From positions 1 to 64,000 of the forward strand of contig NZ_JAHKRO010000024.1 of the NCBI RefSeq assembly GCF_019396325.1: 64,000 bases of DNA, given 5' to 3'. The translations under genes were made by a program, and so were the position numbers. This DNA comes from Nonomuraea ceibae (GTDB lineage: Bacteria > Actinomycetota > Actinomycetes > Streptosporangiales > Streptosporangiaceae). The notes beneath the pieces are model-generated. The model saw nothing but the letters and a program-made list of their open reading frames with translations, was not told where the DNA came from and did not search any database. This document shows, one piece after another, positions 33,531 to 41,949 of this stretch (positions within the stretch are counted from its first letter, which is position 1; each line of letters begins with the position of its first letter).

Positions 33531-35480
33531 ATGATCCCCCGCCGTCGTTTCCTGCAGGTGGCCGCCGCGTCCACGGCGGCCGCCGCGCTGCCCGCCCTGA
33601 CCCCCGCGACCGCCGCCCACGCCGCCGCACCTCCCGAAGGAACCCTCACCGACCTGGGCCCCGCCAGCGTCGCCAGCCCGCTGGGCAACGCCGAGATCGT
33701 CGGCGGCGTGCTCTACGCCGGCTCGCGCGGCCTGTCGCCCAACGTGGTCGGCGCCTACGACCTCGCCCAGGATTCGGTCACCGCCCATTTCGACATCCCC
33801 ACCGGCATCGGCGTCTGGGCGATGTGCCGGGTCGGCACCGACGTGTACGTGGGCACCCATTCCAGGTCCGACCTCTACAAGCTCGACACCGTCGCGGGCA
33901 CCGTCACCAAGGTCGCCTCCTACCCGGACCACTTCATCTGGACCCTGGCCGCCTCCCCCGACGGCAAGGTCTACCTGGGCACCTCCGAGCCGGGCAAGGT
34001 CAAGGAGTACGACCCGGCCACCGGCACCGGCCGCGACCTGGGCGAGGCGGCCCCCGGCGAGGCGTACGTGCGCGGCATCCAGGCCGACGAGACCCACGTC
34101 TACGCGGGCGTCGGCGCCAACGCCCACCTGATCGCGATCGACCGGGCCACCGGGGAGCGGCGCGACCTGCTGCCGCCCGAGCTGGCCGACCGCGACTGGG
34201 TGTCGAGCCTGAGCGTCTCCGCCACCCACATCGCCGGCGGCATGAACTCGCTCGCCGAGCTGGTCATCCTGAACAAGGCGGACCCGTCCGACCACAAGGT
34301 CGTCAAGGCCACCGCCCCGGGCGAGAAGTACATCGTCTCGGTGCTGATCCACGACGGCTACGCCTACTTCGCCGGCCGCCCCACCGGCACCTTCTACCGG
34401 GCCCGGCTCGACACCGGCGAGCTGGAGGTGCTGGGCGTGCCGTACTTCGAGGCCGCCACCCACCGCATCCTGGCCCACGAGGGCCGCGTCTACGGCGTCC
34501 AGGACAACGCGGTGTTCGTCTACGACCCGGCGACGGGCTCGCTGGACTACCGCAACCTGGTGCAGCGCGGCTTCCGGGCCGCCGCCGAGGAGCCGATGTC
34601 GGTCCACTCCGACGGCGAGCGCGTCTACGTGGGCGGCAAGAGCGGCGCCGACATCCACGACCTGGCCACCGGCGAGACCACCCGGCTGGCCATCCCCGGC
34701 GAGCCCAAGACCATGATCACCGTCCACGGCACCACCTACATCGGCGTCTACACCCAGGCCGCGCTCTACTCCCACCGGGCCGGCGACGCCGAGGCGACCC
34801 TGCTGGCGCGCACCGGCAACCAGCAGGACCGCCCGCGCGACCTGGCCTGGGACGCCAGGACCGGCCTGCTCGTCATGCCGACCCAGCCGGAGCCCGGCCA
34901 CATGAACGGCGCCCTGTCCTTCTACGCGCCCCGCACCGGCGCGTACACGACGCAGCGGCCGGCCGTCGAGCGCCAGACCGTCTACTCGGTCGTCACCCGG
35001 CGCGGCACCGCCTACCTCGGCACGCTCACCCAGGAGGGGCTGGGCCTGCCGCCGGTCACCACCACCGCCCGCCTGGCCGCCTACGACCTGGCGGCGCGCG
35101 AGCTGCTGTGGGAGGCCGAGCCCGTCCCGGGCGCCCGCTACATCTCCGCGCTCGCGCTCGGCCCCCGCCACCTGTACGGGATGACGAACACGGGCGTCGT
35201 CTTCGAGTGGGATCTGCGCGCCCGGAAGGTCACCCGGACGCTCAAGACCGGCTCGAAGGGCGGCGACCTGCACGTGGTGGGCCGGGTGGCGTACTGCACC
35301 GACGGCGACAAGGTCTACAAGGTCGACCTGCGCGCTTTCACCGCGAAGCCGATCGTGGAGGGGCTGGCGGGGCAGTGGTTCGGCGGCGAGCCCAAGCTGG
35401 CGCTCGACCCGTCCCGGCTCGCCCTGTACGGGGTCAAGGGCCGCAACCTGGTGCGGATCGCCATCGACGGCAGCCGCTGA
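33531..35480 (+). CDS. Tat-exported beta-propeller protein (propeller 3)
   Basis: 649 aa. The N terminus has a twin-arginine signal (P-R-R-R-F-L-Q-V-A-A-A) and a cleavage region A-A-H-A-A, so it is exported folded, unlike Sec-type propellers 1 and 2. Blades such as D-V-Y-V-G-T-H-S-R-S-D-L-Y-K-L-D and H-F-I-W-T-L-A-A-S-P-D-G-K-V-Y-L-G-T align with its paralogues. Tat export often signals a cofactor or fast folding; no cofactor motif is evident. AGGAG ribosome site six bases before the ATG. Confidence 0.85.
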   Translation: MIPRRRFLQVAAASTAAAALPALTPATAAHAAAPPEGTLTDLGPASVASPLGNAEIVGGVLYAGSRGLSPNVVGAYDLAQDSVTAHFDIPTGIGVWAMCRVGTDVYVGTHSRSDLYKLDTVAGTVTKVASYPDHFIWTLAASPDGKVYLGTSEPGKVKEYDPATGTGRDLGEAAPGEAYVRGIQADETHVYAGVGANAHLIAIDRATGERRDLLPPELADRDWVSSLSVSATHIAGGMNSLAELVILNKADPSDHKVVKATAPGEKYIVSVLIHDGYAYFAGRPTGTFYRARLDTGELEVLGVPYFEAATHRILAHEGRVYGVQDNAVFVYDPATGSLDYRNLVQRGFRAAAEEPMSVHSDGERVYVGGKSGADIHDLATGETTRLAIPGEPKTMITVHGTTYIGVYTQAALYSHRAGDAEATLLARTGNQQDRPRDLAWDARTGLLVMPTQPEPGHMNGALSFYAPRTGAYTTQRPAVERQTVYSVVTRRGTAYLGTLTQEGLGLPPVTTTARLAAYDLAARELLWEAEPVPGARYISALALGPRHLYGMTNTGVVFEWDLRARKVTRTLKTGSKGGDLHVVGRVAYCTDGDKVYKVDLRAFTAKPIVEGLAGQWFGGEPKLALDPSRLALYGVKGRNLVRIAIDGSR

Positions 35481-35537
35481 CCAGCGCCGTTCCGGGCCCG
35501 GTTACCGTAGAGGTGAAGTCGTGATCTGGGAGAGAAC

Positions 35538-36401
35538 ATGACCGGCGTCGCAGTGCTCGGAACGGGGATCATGGGTGCGCCCATGGCGGCCAACCTGCTC
35601 GCGGCGGGCCTGCCCGTCCGCGTGTGGAACCGCACGCGGGAGAAGGCGCAGCCGCTGGAGGCGGCGGGCGCGGTGGTCGCGGGCACGCCGGCCGAGGCCG
35701 TGGACGGCGCCGACGTCGTGATCACGATGCTGAGCGACGCCGGAGCCGTCCACGACGCCGTGTCCGCCGCCGCCCCCGGGCTGCGCGCCGGGCAGGTGTG
35801 GGCGCAGATGAGCACGGTCGGCGTCGGCGGCGTGGCCCGGCTGGCGGAGCTGGCCGCGGCACACGGGCTGACGTTCGTCGACGCGCCCGTGCAGGGCACC
35901 AAGCAGCCGGCCGAGCAGGGCACGCTGATCATCCTGGCCGCCGGGCCGGGACAGGCCAGGCAGGCGCTCGAACCGGTCTTCGCCGCCCTCGGGCAGCGCA
36001 CGCTCTGGCTGGACGAGGACGGCGCCTCCGGGGCCGGGTCGCGGCTGAAGATGGCCACGGTGAGCTTCGGCATCTCGCTGACGGCCGTCGTCGCCGAGTC
36101 GCTGGCCCTGGCCCGGGGCCTCGGCGTGGACCCCGAGCTGGTCCGCGAGGTGATCGTGGGCGGGCCGATGGACAGCGCCTACTTCCAGGTCAAGTCGCGG
36201 GCGATCCTCGACGGCTCCTTCGAGCCGAGCTTCACCGTGCGCAACGCCGAGAAGGACACCGGCCTGATCGTCGAGGCGGGCCGGGAGGCCGGCGTCCGGC
36301 TGGACGTGGTGGCCGCCGCCCGCGAGCGTTTCCGCCGCGCCGACGCCCAGGGCCACGGCGACGAGGACATGTCCGCCACATATTTCGCTAGTTTCGACTG
36401 A
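35538..36401 (+). CDS. 3-hydroxyisobutyrate dehydrogenase-like oxidoreductase
   Basis: 287 aa beta-hydroxyacid dehydrogenase. G-T-G-I-M-G-A-P-M-A-A-N-L at residues 8-20 is the NAD(P) loop; N-R-T-R-E-K suggests NADP preference. The substrate motif D-A-P-V-Q-G-T is a variant of D-A-P-V-S-G. The catalytic Lys is in G-S-R-L-K-M-A-T. Likely reduces or oxidises a 3-hydroxyacid or semialdehyde such as tartronate semialdehyde; the identity is open. GGGAGAG before the ATG. No island operator seen at its promoter. Confidence 0.88.
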   Translation: MTGVAVLGTGIMGAPMAANLLAAGLPVRVWNRTREKAQPLEAAGAVVAGTPAEAVDGADVVITMLSDAGAVHDAVSAAAPGLRAGQVWAQMSTVGVGGVARLAELAAAHGLTFVDAPVQGTKQPAEQGTLIILAAGPGQARQALEPVFAALGQRTLWLDEDGASGAGSRLKMATVSFGISLTAVVAESLALARGLGVDPELVREVIVGGPMDSAYFQVKSRAILDGSFEPSFTVRNAEKDTGLIVEAGREAGVRLDVVAAARERFRRADAQGHGDEDMSATYFASFD

Positions 36402-36424
36402 TGCGTACGTGCTAGTTAACGGAG

Positions 36425-37435
36425 ATGCGATATCCGTCTCCCCTGCGGCCCGGTGACCGGGTCGGGGTCACCTCACCGTCCAGCGGCGTCGACAAGAGCC
36501 TGAACGACCGCCTCCAGGTCGCGATCCACGCCGTCGAGGCGCGCGGCTACGAGGTGGTCGTCGGCGCCTGCATGGACGGCTCCGGTCACGTCAGCGCGCC
36601 CGCCCCCGAGCGGGCCCGCGAGCTGACGGACATGCTCACCGACCCGTCGATCAGGGCGATCGTGCCGCCGTGGGGCGGCGACACCTGCATCGACCTGCTG
36701 CCGCTGCTCGACTGGGACGCGCTGCGCCAGGCCGAGCCGACCTGGCTGGTGGGCTACTCCGACAACACCACGATCCTGACCCCGCTGACGCTGCTGACCG
36801 GCGTCGCGACCGTCCACGGCAACAACCTGATGGACACCCCCTACCGGGTGCCCGACGGGCTGGCGAGCTGGCTGGACATCGTGGCGATGCCGCCCGGCGC
36901 GACGTTCACGCAGACCCCGCCGGGCCGCTACCGGGCGCAGGGCTTCGACGACTGGCAGAACGCGCCCGGCTCCGACGAGTTCACCCTCGACACGCCCGGC
37001 CGGTGGACCCGGCTGGACGGCGACGGCGACGTCCGGGCGGAGGGACGGCTGATCGGCGGCTGCGTCGAGATGCTCTGCAACCTCGCCGGGACGCCCTACC
37101 TCGACACCGCGCCGCTGGCCGGCGACGGGCTGATCGTGTACGTGGAGGCGTGCGAGCACGACGCGGGCACCATCTGCCGCAACCTGCACGGGATGCGGCT
37201 GGCCGGCTTCTTCGACGGCGCCACCGCGATCCTCGTCGGCCGCACCCGCGCTCCCGGGCTGCGCACGCTCACCCAGCACGAGGCGGTGCTCGACGCGCTC
37301 GGCGGCCTCGGCGTTCCCATCGTGGCCGACGTCGAGTGCGGCCACGTGCCGCCGTACCTGCCGCTGGTCAACGGCGCGCGGGCGGTCGTCACCCACACCG
37401 CCGAGCGCGACGAGGTCACCCAGACCCTGGCGTGA
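36425..37435 (+). CDS. S66-family LD-carboxypeptidase-like protein
   Basis: 336 aa. Serine peptidase family S66 (LdcA/MccF). The nucleophile is in V-G-Y-S-D-N-T near residue 115, the Glu in V-E-A-C-E-H-D near 240 and the His in C-G-H-V-P-P near 305. LdcA trims muropeptides during recycling; MccF-type members cleave peptide-nucleotide antibiotics. The W-G-G-D near residue 81 replaces the usual R-G-G-Y-G, so the subclass is unclear. Its 3' end overlaps the convergent NUDIX gene by 20 bp. Confidence 0.87.
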   Translation: MRYPSPLRPGDRVGVTSPSSGVDKSLNDRLQVAIHAVEARGYEVVVGACMDGSGHVSAPAPERARELTDMLTDPSIRAIVPPWGGDTCIDLLPLLDWDALRQAEPTWLVGYSDNTTILTPLTLLTGVATVHGNNLMDTPYRVPDGLASWLDIVAMPPGATFTQTPPGRYRAQGFDDWQNAPGSDEFTLDTPGRWTRLDGDGDVRAEGRLIGGCVEMLCNLAGTPYLDTAPLAGDGLIVYVEACEHDAGTICRNLHGMRLAGFFDGATAILVGRTRAPGLRTLTQHEAVLDALGGLGVPIVADVECGHVPPYLPLVNGARAVVTHTAERDEVTQTLA

Positions 37436-37970
37436 GCCCCATCCTCAGCAGGGTGTAGGCGGCGACCGAGCTGGAGTCGCTGATCTCGCCGGCGCGGATC
37501 ATCCGCTCGAACTCGGCGCGGCTCACCCACCGGTGCAGCATGTCCTGCTCGGTGTGCTCCCGGTTGACCGGGCCGCGGCGCAACTCCGTGGCGAGGTAGA
37601 CGTACAGCTGCTGGTTGACCAGGCCGTGGGCGTTGTCGAGCGCGCCGAGGAGGGTCCAGCTCGCGGCGCGCAGCCCGGTCTCCTCCGCCAGCTCGATCCT
37701 GGCCTCCTCCTCCCGGCTGGCTGCCGTCGCCGTGCCCTGGGGGAAGCTCCAGGAGCGGCGGCGCATCGGGTAGCGGTACTCCTCGACCAGGTGGAACCCG
37801 TCGTCCTCCATCGGGACGACCAGCACGAAGTCGGGCTTGTCGACGTAGGCGTACATGCCCCGGGTGCCGTCGGGGCGCTCGACCTGGTCCTCGCGGACCG
37901 TCATCCACGGGTTGTCGTAGACGACCTTGCTGGACAGCTGCCGGATCGTGTCCGGCCGGGGGTCAGGCAC
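37416..37970 (-). CDS. NUDIX hydrolase
   Basis: 184 aa. The Nudix box is degenerate but visible (G-T-A-T-A-A-S-R-E-E-E-A-R-I-E-L-A-E-E-T-G-L, with R-E-E-E...E-E-T-G). The preceding R-S-W-S-F-P-Q-G and the flanking V-L-V-V-P-M-E strand resemble ADP-ribose pyrophosphatase and nucleotide-sugar hydrolases. GTG 37970 overlaps the preceding aldolase-like gene by 8 bp, placing it at the end of the importer operon. Confidence 0.87.
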   Translation of the reverse strand: MPDPRPDTIRQLSSKVVYDNPWMTVREDQVERPDGTRGMYAYVDKPDFVLVVPMEDDGFHLVEEYRYPMRRRSWSFPQGTATAASREEEARIELAEETGLRAASWTLLGALDNAHGLVNQQLYVYLATELRRGPVNREHTEQDMLHRWVSRAEFERMIRAGEISDSSSVAAYTLLRMGLTPGSG

Positions 37971-38856
37971 GGCCGGCCTCCAGGGCGCCCAGCACGGCGG
38001 CGCGTTCGCCGTCGGGCAGCGGCGGGCCGTAGGGGTCGGCGGCGTGGGCTGCGGGGATGCGGCCCTCGGCGGCGGCCAGCCAGAGCATGCGCTGCACGTA
38101 GCCCTCCATCGGGGCGGTGAACGTGGCCGCCGCGAGCCGGTCGAGCCGGGCGGACGCCTCGTGGAAGGCGCGCAGGTCGGTGCCCTCGAAGGCGCGCAGG
38201 ACGGCGGTGGTCAGGCCGACGTGGGCGGCGGCGATGCCGACCAGGGCCGCCTGGGCGCCCCACAGGAGCGAGGGGCCGAACATGCGGTCCTCGCCGGTGA
38301 TCGCGAGCCGGTCGGCGTCCCTGGTGAGCGCGATGGCGAGCTGGCAGCCCATGGCGTCGGACAGCAGGGCCGTCTTGAGCCCCGCCACGCCCGGGTGGGC
38401 GAGCAGGTCGCGCAGCGTCTCGGGCGGGCAGGGGCGGGTGTAGAGGTCGAAGGCGATCATGGGCAGCCGGGCCGCCCGCCAGACGTGCTCGTGCCGGGCG
38501 AGCCGGTCCCCCTCCTCGGGGAACACCAGCACGCCGGCCGCGCCCAGCGCCGCCGCGACGCGCGCCTGCTCCCCCGGGTCGTCGCGCGCCGGCCCGCCGC
38601 CCACGCCGACCAGGACGGGGACGCCGGTGGCGACCGCGCGTTCGATCACGGTGGCGCGGGTGGCCGGGGGGAGGTACGGGCCGCGGCCCGTGTGGGCGAG
38701 GACCGCCAGGGCCCCCGCGCCGTCCTCGACCAGGCCCGCCAGGTAGCGGGTCACGACGTCCGGGTCCACCTCGCCGGTCGCCGTCATGGGGGTGGCCGCG
38801 GCGGCGATGAGGGTGCCGTGGAGCCGATCCCGAAGCGCTTGTGCCGTTTCATCCAC
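37963..38856 (-). CDS. DHDPS/NanA-type aldolase family protein
   Basis: 297 aa (beta/alpha)8 lyase. The Schiff-base Lys is in G-V-A-G-L-K-T-A-L-L-S near residue 160. The usual catalytic Tyr region reads A-F-D-L-Y-T-R-P. Members cleave 2-keto-3-deoxy sugars or N-acetylneuraminate, or condense pyruvate. It lies 10 bp downstream of the second permease gene, hence its substrate is probably derived from the imported compound. Confidence 0.85.
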   Translation of the reverse strand: MDETAQALRDRLHGTLIAAAATPMTATGEVDPDVVTRYLAGLVEDGAGALAVLAHTGRGPYLPPATRATVIERAVATGVPVLVGVGGGPARDDPGEQARVAAALGAAGVLVFPEEGDRLARHEHVWRAARLPMIAFDLYTRPCPPETLRDLLAHPGVAGLKTALLSDAMGCQLAIALTRDADRLAITGEDRMFGPSLLWGAQAALVGIAAAHVGLTTAVLRAFEGTDLRAFHEASARLDRLAAATFTAPMEGYVQRMLWLAAAEGRIPAAHAADPYGPPLPDGERAAVLGALEAGRA

Positions 38857-38866
38857 GGAAGGGAGC

Positions 38867-39727
38867 CTATTTGAATCCGGTCATCGCGATGCTGTTCACC
38901 AGGTACCGCTGCAACAGGAAGAACACCAGCAGGCACGGGATCACCGAGATCGTCGCCGACGACATGAGCATCGTCAGCTGCATCTCCTCGGTCCGCAGCC
39001 CGGCCAGGCCGACGGTCAGCGTCCGGGTGGCGTCGCTCTGGCCGACGACCAGCGGCCACAGGAAGTCGTTCCAGTGCCACAGGAACACGAACACGCCCAG
39101 CGTGGCCATGATCGGCTTGGTCAGCGGCACCACGATCGTCAGGTAGACGCGCAGCTCGGAGGCGCCGTCGACCTTGGCGGCGTCGAACAGCTCGTCCGGC
39201 AGCCCCATGATGAACTGCCGCATGAGGAAGACGGCCTGGGAGTTGGCCAGCGTCGGGACGATCAGCCCCCAGAACGTGTCGACCCCGTCCAGGCTGTTGA
39301 CCAGCACGAACGTGGGGATGAGCGTCGCCTGGAACGGCACCATCATCGTCGCCAGGAACGTCCAGAACATCGCGTCGCGGCCCGGGAAGCGCTTCTTGGC
39401 GAACGCGTAGCCGGCCATCGACGCGGTGAGCAGGATGATCACGACCGACACGACGGAGTAGACGATCGAGTTGACCGTCCACTCCACGAACCCGGACGCC
39501 GACAGCACCGCGGTCAGGTTGTCCAGCGTCAGCGACTCGGGCCACTGGGCGGGCAGCGTGGGCCGCCCGGCCGGCGACAGCGCGACGACGAACATGGCCA
39601 GGAACGGCGCGACCGTCAGCAGCGACAGCACGGCCAGCAGGGCGGCGAGCGGCCACCTCGCCCGGCGCCTGGGCGGCCGTCCGGCGGCCCGTTCGCGGGT
39701 GAGCGGCCTGGTGGCGGTGATGGTCAC
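38867..39727 (-). CDS. ABC sugar-type importer permease (MalG/CUT1 type)
   Basis: 286 aa from the GTG at 39727 (GTGA overlap with the first permease). Six membrane helices; the EAA loop is E-L-F-D-A-A-K-V-D-G-A-S-E-L-R-V-Y-L-T-I-V-V-P-L-T-K-P near residue 190, the ATPase docking site. The C terminus (Y-L-V-N-S-I-A-M-T-G-F-K) is classic for CUT1 permeases. No ATPase gene is present; a shared MsiK-like ATPase elsewhere is expected. Confidence 0.93.
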   Translation of the reverse strand: MTITATRPLTRERAAGRPPRRRARWPLAALLAVLSLLTVAPFLAMFVVALSPAGRPTLPAQWPESLTLDNLTAVLSASGFVEWTVNSIVYSVVSVVIILLTASMAGYAFAKKRFPGRDAMFWTFLATMMVPFQATLIPTFVLVNSLDGVDTFWGLIVPTLANSQAVFLMRQFIMGLPDELFDAAKVDGASELRVYLTIVVPLTKPIMATLGVFVFLWHWNDFLWPLVVGQSDATRTLTVGLAGLRTEEMQLTMLMSSATISVIPCLLVFFLLQRYLVNSIAMTGFK

Positions 39728-40590
39728 GTGTTCCCCCGGTCCAGGAAGCGGCGCTGGATCAGCGACACGACCAGCACGATCGCGAACAGCACCACGCCCC
39801 ACGTGGCCGCGTACCCGAAGTCGAAGAAGCGGAAGCCGTGGTCGTAGATGCCGTAGATGAGCGTGTAGCTGGCCCGCGCCGGGCCGCCGCCGGTCATCAC
39901 GTAGATGGTGTCGAACACCTGGAAGGCGCTGATCGTCTCGATGATCAGGACGAAGAAGAGCGTCGGCTTGAGCAGCGGCAGCGTGATGCGGCGGAACTTC
40001 TGCCAGGAGCCCGCCCCGTCGACGGTGGCCGCCTCCAGGTAGCTGGCCGGGATGGACTTGAGCCCGGCCAGCAGGATCAGCATCGAGTAGCCGAACCCCT
40101 TCCACACCGACACGACGGCCAGCGCGGGCAGCACCAGCGACGCCTCCTCCAGGAAGGCCACCGGGCCGAGGTCCAGCTTGCCGATCAGGCCGTTGATCAG
40201 CCCGTCGAACTCGTAGATCCAGCGCCACAGCACGCCCGCGAGCACGAAGCTGGTCACGTACGGCAGGAAGAGCATGCCGCGGAACAGGCCGCGCATGAAC
40301 ACCACCCGGTTGAGCAGCAACGCCGTGCCGAGCGCCACCACGAGGGTGAGCGGCACGTAGACGGCCGCGTACACGAGCGTGACCCGCAGACTGCGCCAGA
40401 AGTTGACGTCCTCGAACAGCCTGGCGTAGTTGTCCGCGCCGATGAGACTCCAGTCGCCGCTGACGTTCCAGTTCGTCAGGCTCATGCCCACGGCCCCGAG
40501 CGAGGGGAAGATCCGGAAGATCAGGAAGAGCACCAGCACGGGCAGGACGAACAGCAGTCCGGTGACCGGGTCACGCAAGCGATGTCGCAC
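39724..40590 (-). CDS. ABC sugar-type importer permease (MalF/CUT1 type)
   Basis: 288 aa, six membrane helices. EAA motif S-Y-L-E-A-A-T-V-D-G-A-G-S-W-Q-K-F-R-R-I-T-L-P-L-L-K-P near residue 185. It is typical of the UgpA/MalF permease of CUT1 carbohydrate importers. GTG 40590 with AAGGAA upstream. It sits between the binding protein and the second permease. Confidence 0.93.
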   Translation of the reverse strand: MRHRLRDPVTGLLFVLPVLVLFLIFRIFPSLGAVGMSLTNWNVSGDWSLIGADNYARLFEDVNFWRSLRVTLVYAAVYVPLTLVVALGTALLLNRVVFMRGLFRGMLFLPYVTSFVLAGVLWRWIYEFDGLINGLIGKLDLGPVAFLEEASLVLPALAVVSVWKGFGYSMLILLAGLKSIPASYLEAATVDGAGSWQKFRRITLPLLKPTLFFVLIIETISAFQVFDTIYVMTGGGPARASYTLIYGIYDHGFRFFDFGYAATWGVVLFAIVLVVSLIQRRFLDRGNT

Positions 40591-40615
40591 GGCGTTCCTT
40601 TCTCGTTCAGCCGCT

Positions 40616-41863
40616 TCAGCCGCCGCTGCTCAGCAGCGCGTCGGCTTCCTCGGCGGCCTTGTCCAGTGCCGTCTTGGCGTCCTCCTGGCCGAGCAGCGCG
40701 GCCTGGATGTGCGGCGCGATGAGGCCCATGACCTGGCGGGCCTGCGGGTGGGTGTCGCCGGGGAAGGCGTACTCCAGGGACTTGGCGAACTCCTTGGCCG
40801 ACTCCGACTGGCCGGGCACGGTGACGTCGGTGCGGGCGGGGAAGAAGCCCGACTCCTTGGCCAGCTCGGCGGCGACCTCGGGCGATGCCAGGTAGCCGGC
40901 GAGCTTCTTGGCGGCGTCCTTGTTCTCGGCGTGCTTGGCGAGCACGACGCCGCCGGGGATGCCGAAGGCGACCCGCTTGCTGCCTTCCAGGGGCAGGCCG
41001 ATGCCGACGTTCTCCTCGCCGATGGCGGTGCCGAGCTGGACGGCCTGCAGCGCGGTGGCCGCGTGGTACATGGCGGACTTGCCGGACGCCAGCGCGCCGC
41101 CCTCGATGTCGTTGCCCTTGCTGGCGGCGTTCTCCGGCAGGCCGCCGGCGGCCTTGAGGTCGAGCAGGAGCTGCAGGCTCGCCACGCCCTCCGGGCCGTT
41201 GAAGGCGACGCTCTTGCCGTCGGCGGCGAAGACGGTGCCGCCGTTGGCCCACAGGATGGGGTAGAAGCTCTGGTTCAGGCTGACCTCGGGCTTGCCGGGG
41301 TAGTCGAGGACGGCGACCTTCTTGGCGGCCAGCTTGGGCGCGGCGGCCTTGAGCTCGTCCAGCGTCTCGGGGACCTTCTCGACGCCCGCCTCGGCGAACA
41401 GCTTCTTGTTGTAGATGGGCGCGGTGATCGTCTGGTAGATCGGGACGCCGTAGAGCTTGCCGTCGACGGTCAGGGCGCTGAGCGAGTTGGGCAGGTAGGC
41501 GGCCTTGTCGGCGGCCACCACGTCGTCGACGGGCTCGATGGTGCCCTGCTGGGCGTACTGCGGGATCTGGTCGGGTCCGAGGACGACCAGGTCGAAGCCC
41601 TTCTTGGAGACGAGAGCGGTGGTGACCTTCTCCTGGCGGCCCTCCCACGGCTGCTGGTCGACGGTGACGTCGATCGCCGGGTTCTTCGCCTCGAAGTCCT
41701 TCTCGACCTTCGCCCAGAACGCCTGGCTCTTGGCCTGGTCGCCGATGACGGGGTACATCCAGAGGGTCACCGTGCTCTTGTCCGACCCGTCGGACGACGA
41801 TCCGCACCCGGCGGCGGCGACGCTCAGCGCGAGCGCGACGCCCAGGGCCGTTGTCTTCCTCAT
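40616..41863 (-). CDS. ABC importer substrate-binding lipoprotein
   Basis: 415 aa from ATG 41863, eight bases after GAAAGGA (an ATG three codons earlier lacks spacing). Lipobox A-A-A-G-C follows a short hydrophobic signal. Family 1 extracellular solute-binding protein: V-T-L-W-M-Y-P, Y-G-V-P-I-Y-Q-T, Y-N-K-K-L-F-A-E-A-G-V. It captures an oligosaccharide-like ligand for the two permeases. First gene of the operon that ends with NUDIX. Operator 5 and TAGGTT -10 lie upstream. Confidence 0.93.
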   Translation of the reverse strand: MRKTTALGVALALSVAAAGCGSSSDGSDKSTVTLWMYPVIGDQAKSQAFWAKVEKDFEAKNPAIDVTVDQQPWEGRQEKVTTALVSKKGFDLVVLGPDQIPQYAQQGTIEPVDDVVAADKAAYLPNSLSALTVDGKLYGVPIYQTITAPIYNKKLFAEAGVEKVPETLDELKAAAPKLAAKKVAVLDYPGKPEVSLNQSFYPILWANGGTVFAADGKSVAFNGPEGVASLQLLLDLKAAGGLPENAASKGNDIEGGALASGKSAMYHAATALQAVQLGTAIGEENVGIGLPLEGSKRVAFGIPGGVVLAKHAENKDAAKKLAGYLASPEVAAELAKESGFFPARTDVTVPGQSESAKEFAKSLEYAFPGDTHPQARQVMGLIAPHIQAALLGQEDAKTALDKAAEEADALLSSGG

Positions 41864-41883
41864 CGGCGGCATCCTTTCGTTAA

Positions 41884-41901
41884 TACCGGTCCTGACCGAA
41901 A
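41884..41901. promoter_or_regulatory. Island operator 5 (importer operon)
   Basis: TACCGGTC-CT-GACCGAAA, overlapping the TAGGTT -10 box (41905-41900, minus) and the likely transcription start of the binding-protein operon. Confidence 0.75.
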
Positions 41902-41949
41902 CCTAGTAACGCGTACTCGGCGCGGTCAATCCCTGATACCTGACCGTGA

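Noticed and set aside
35495..35537. Island operator before the HIBADH-like gene
   Set aside because: The sequence around CCGGTTACCGTAGAGG lacks the 8-2-8 dyad; only a CCGGGCCCGG palindrome is present.
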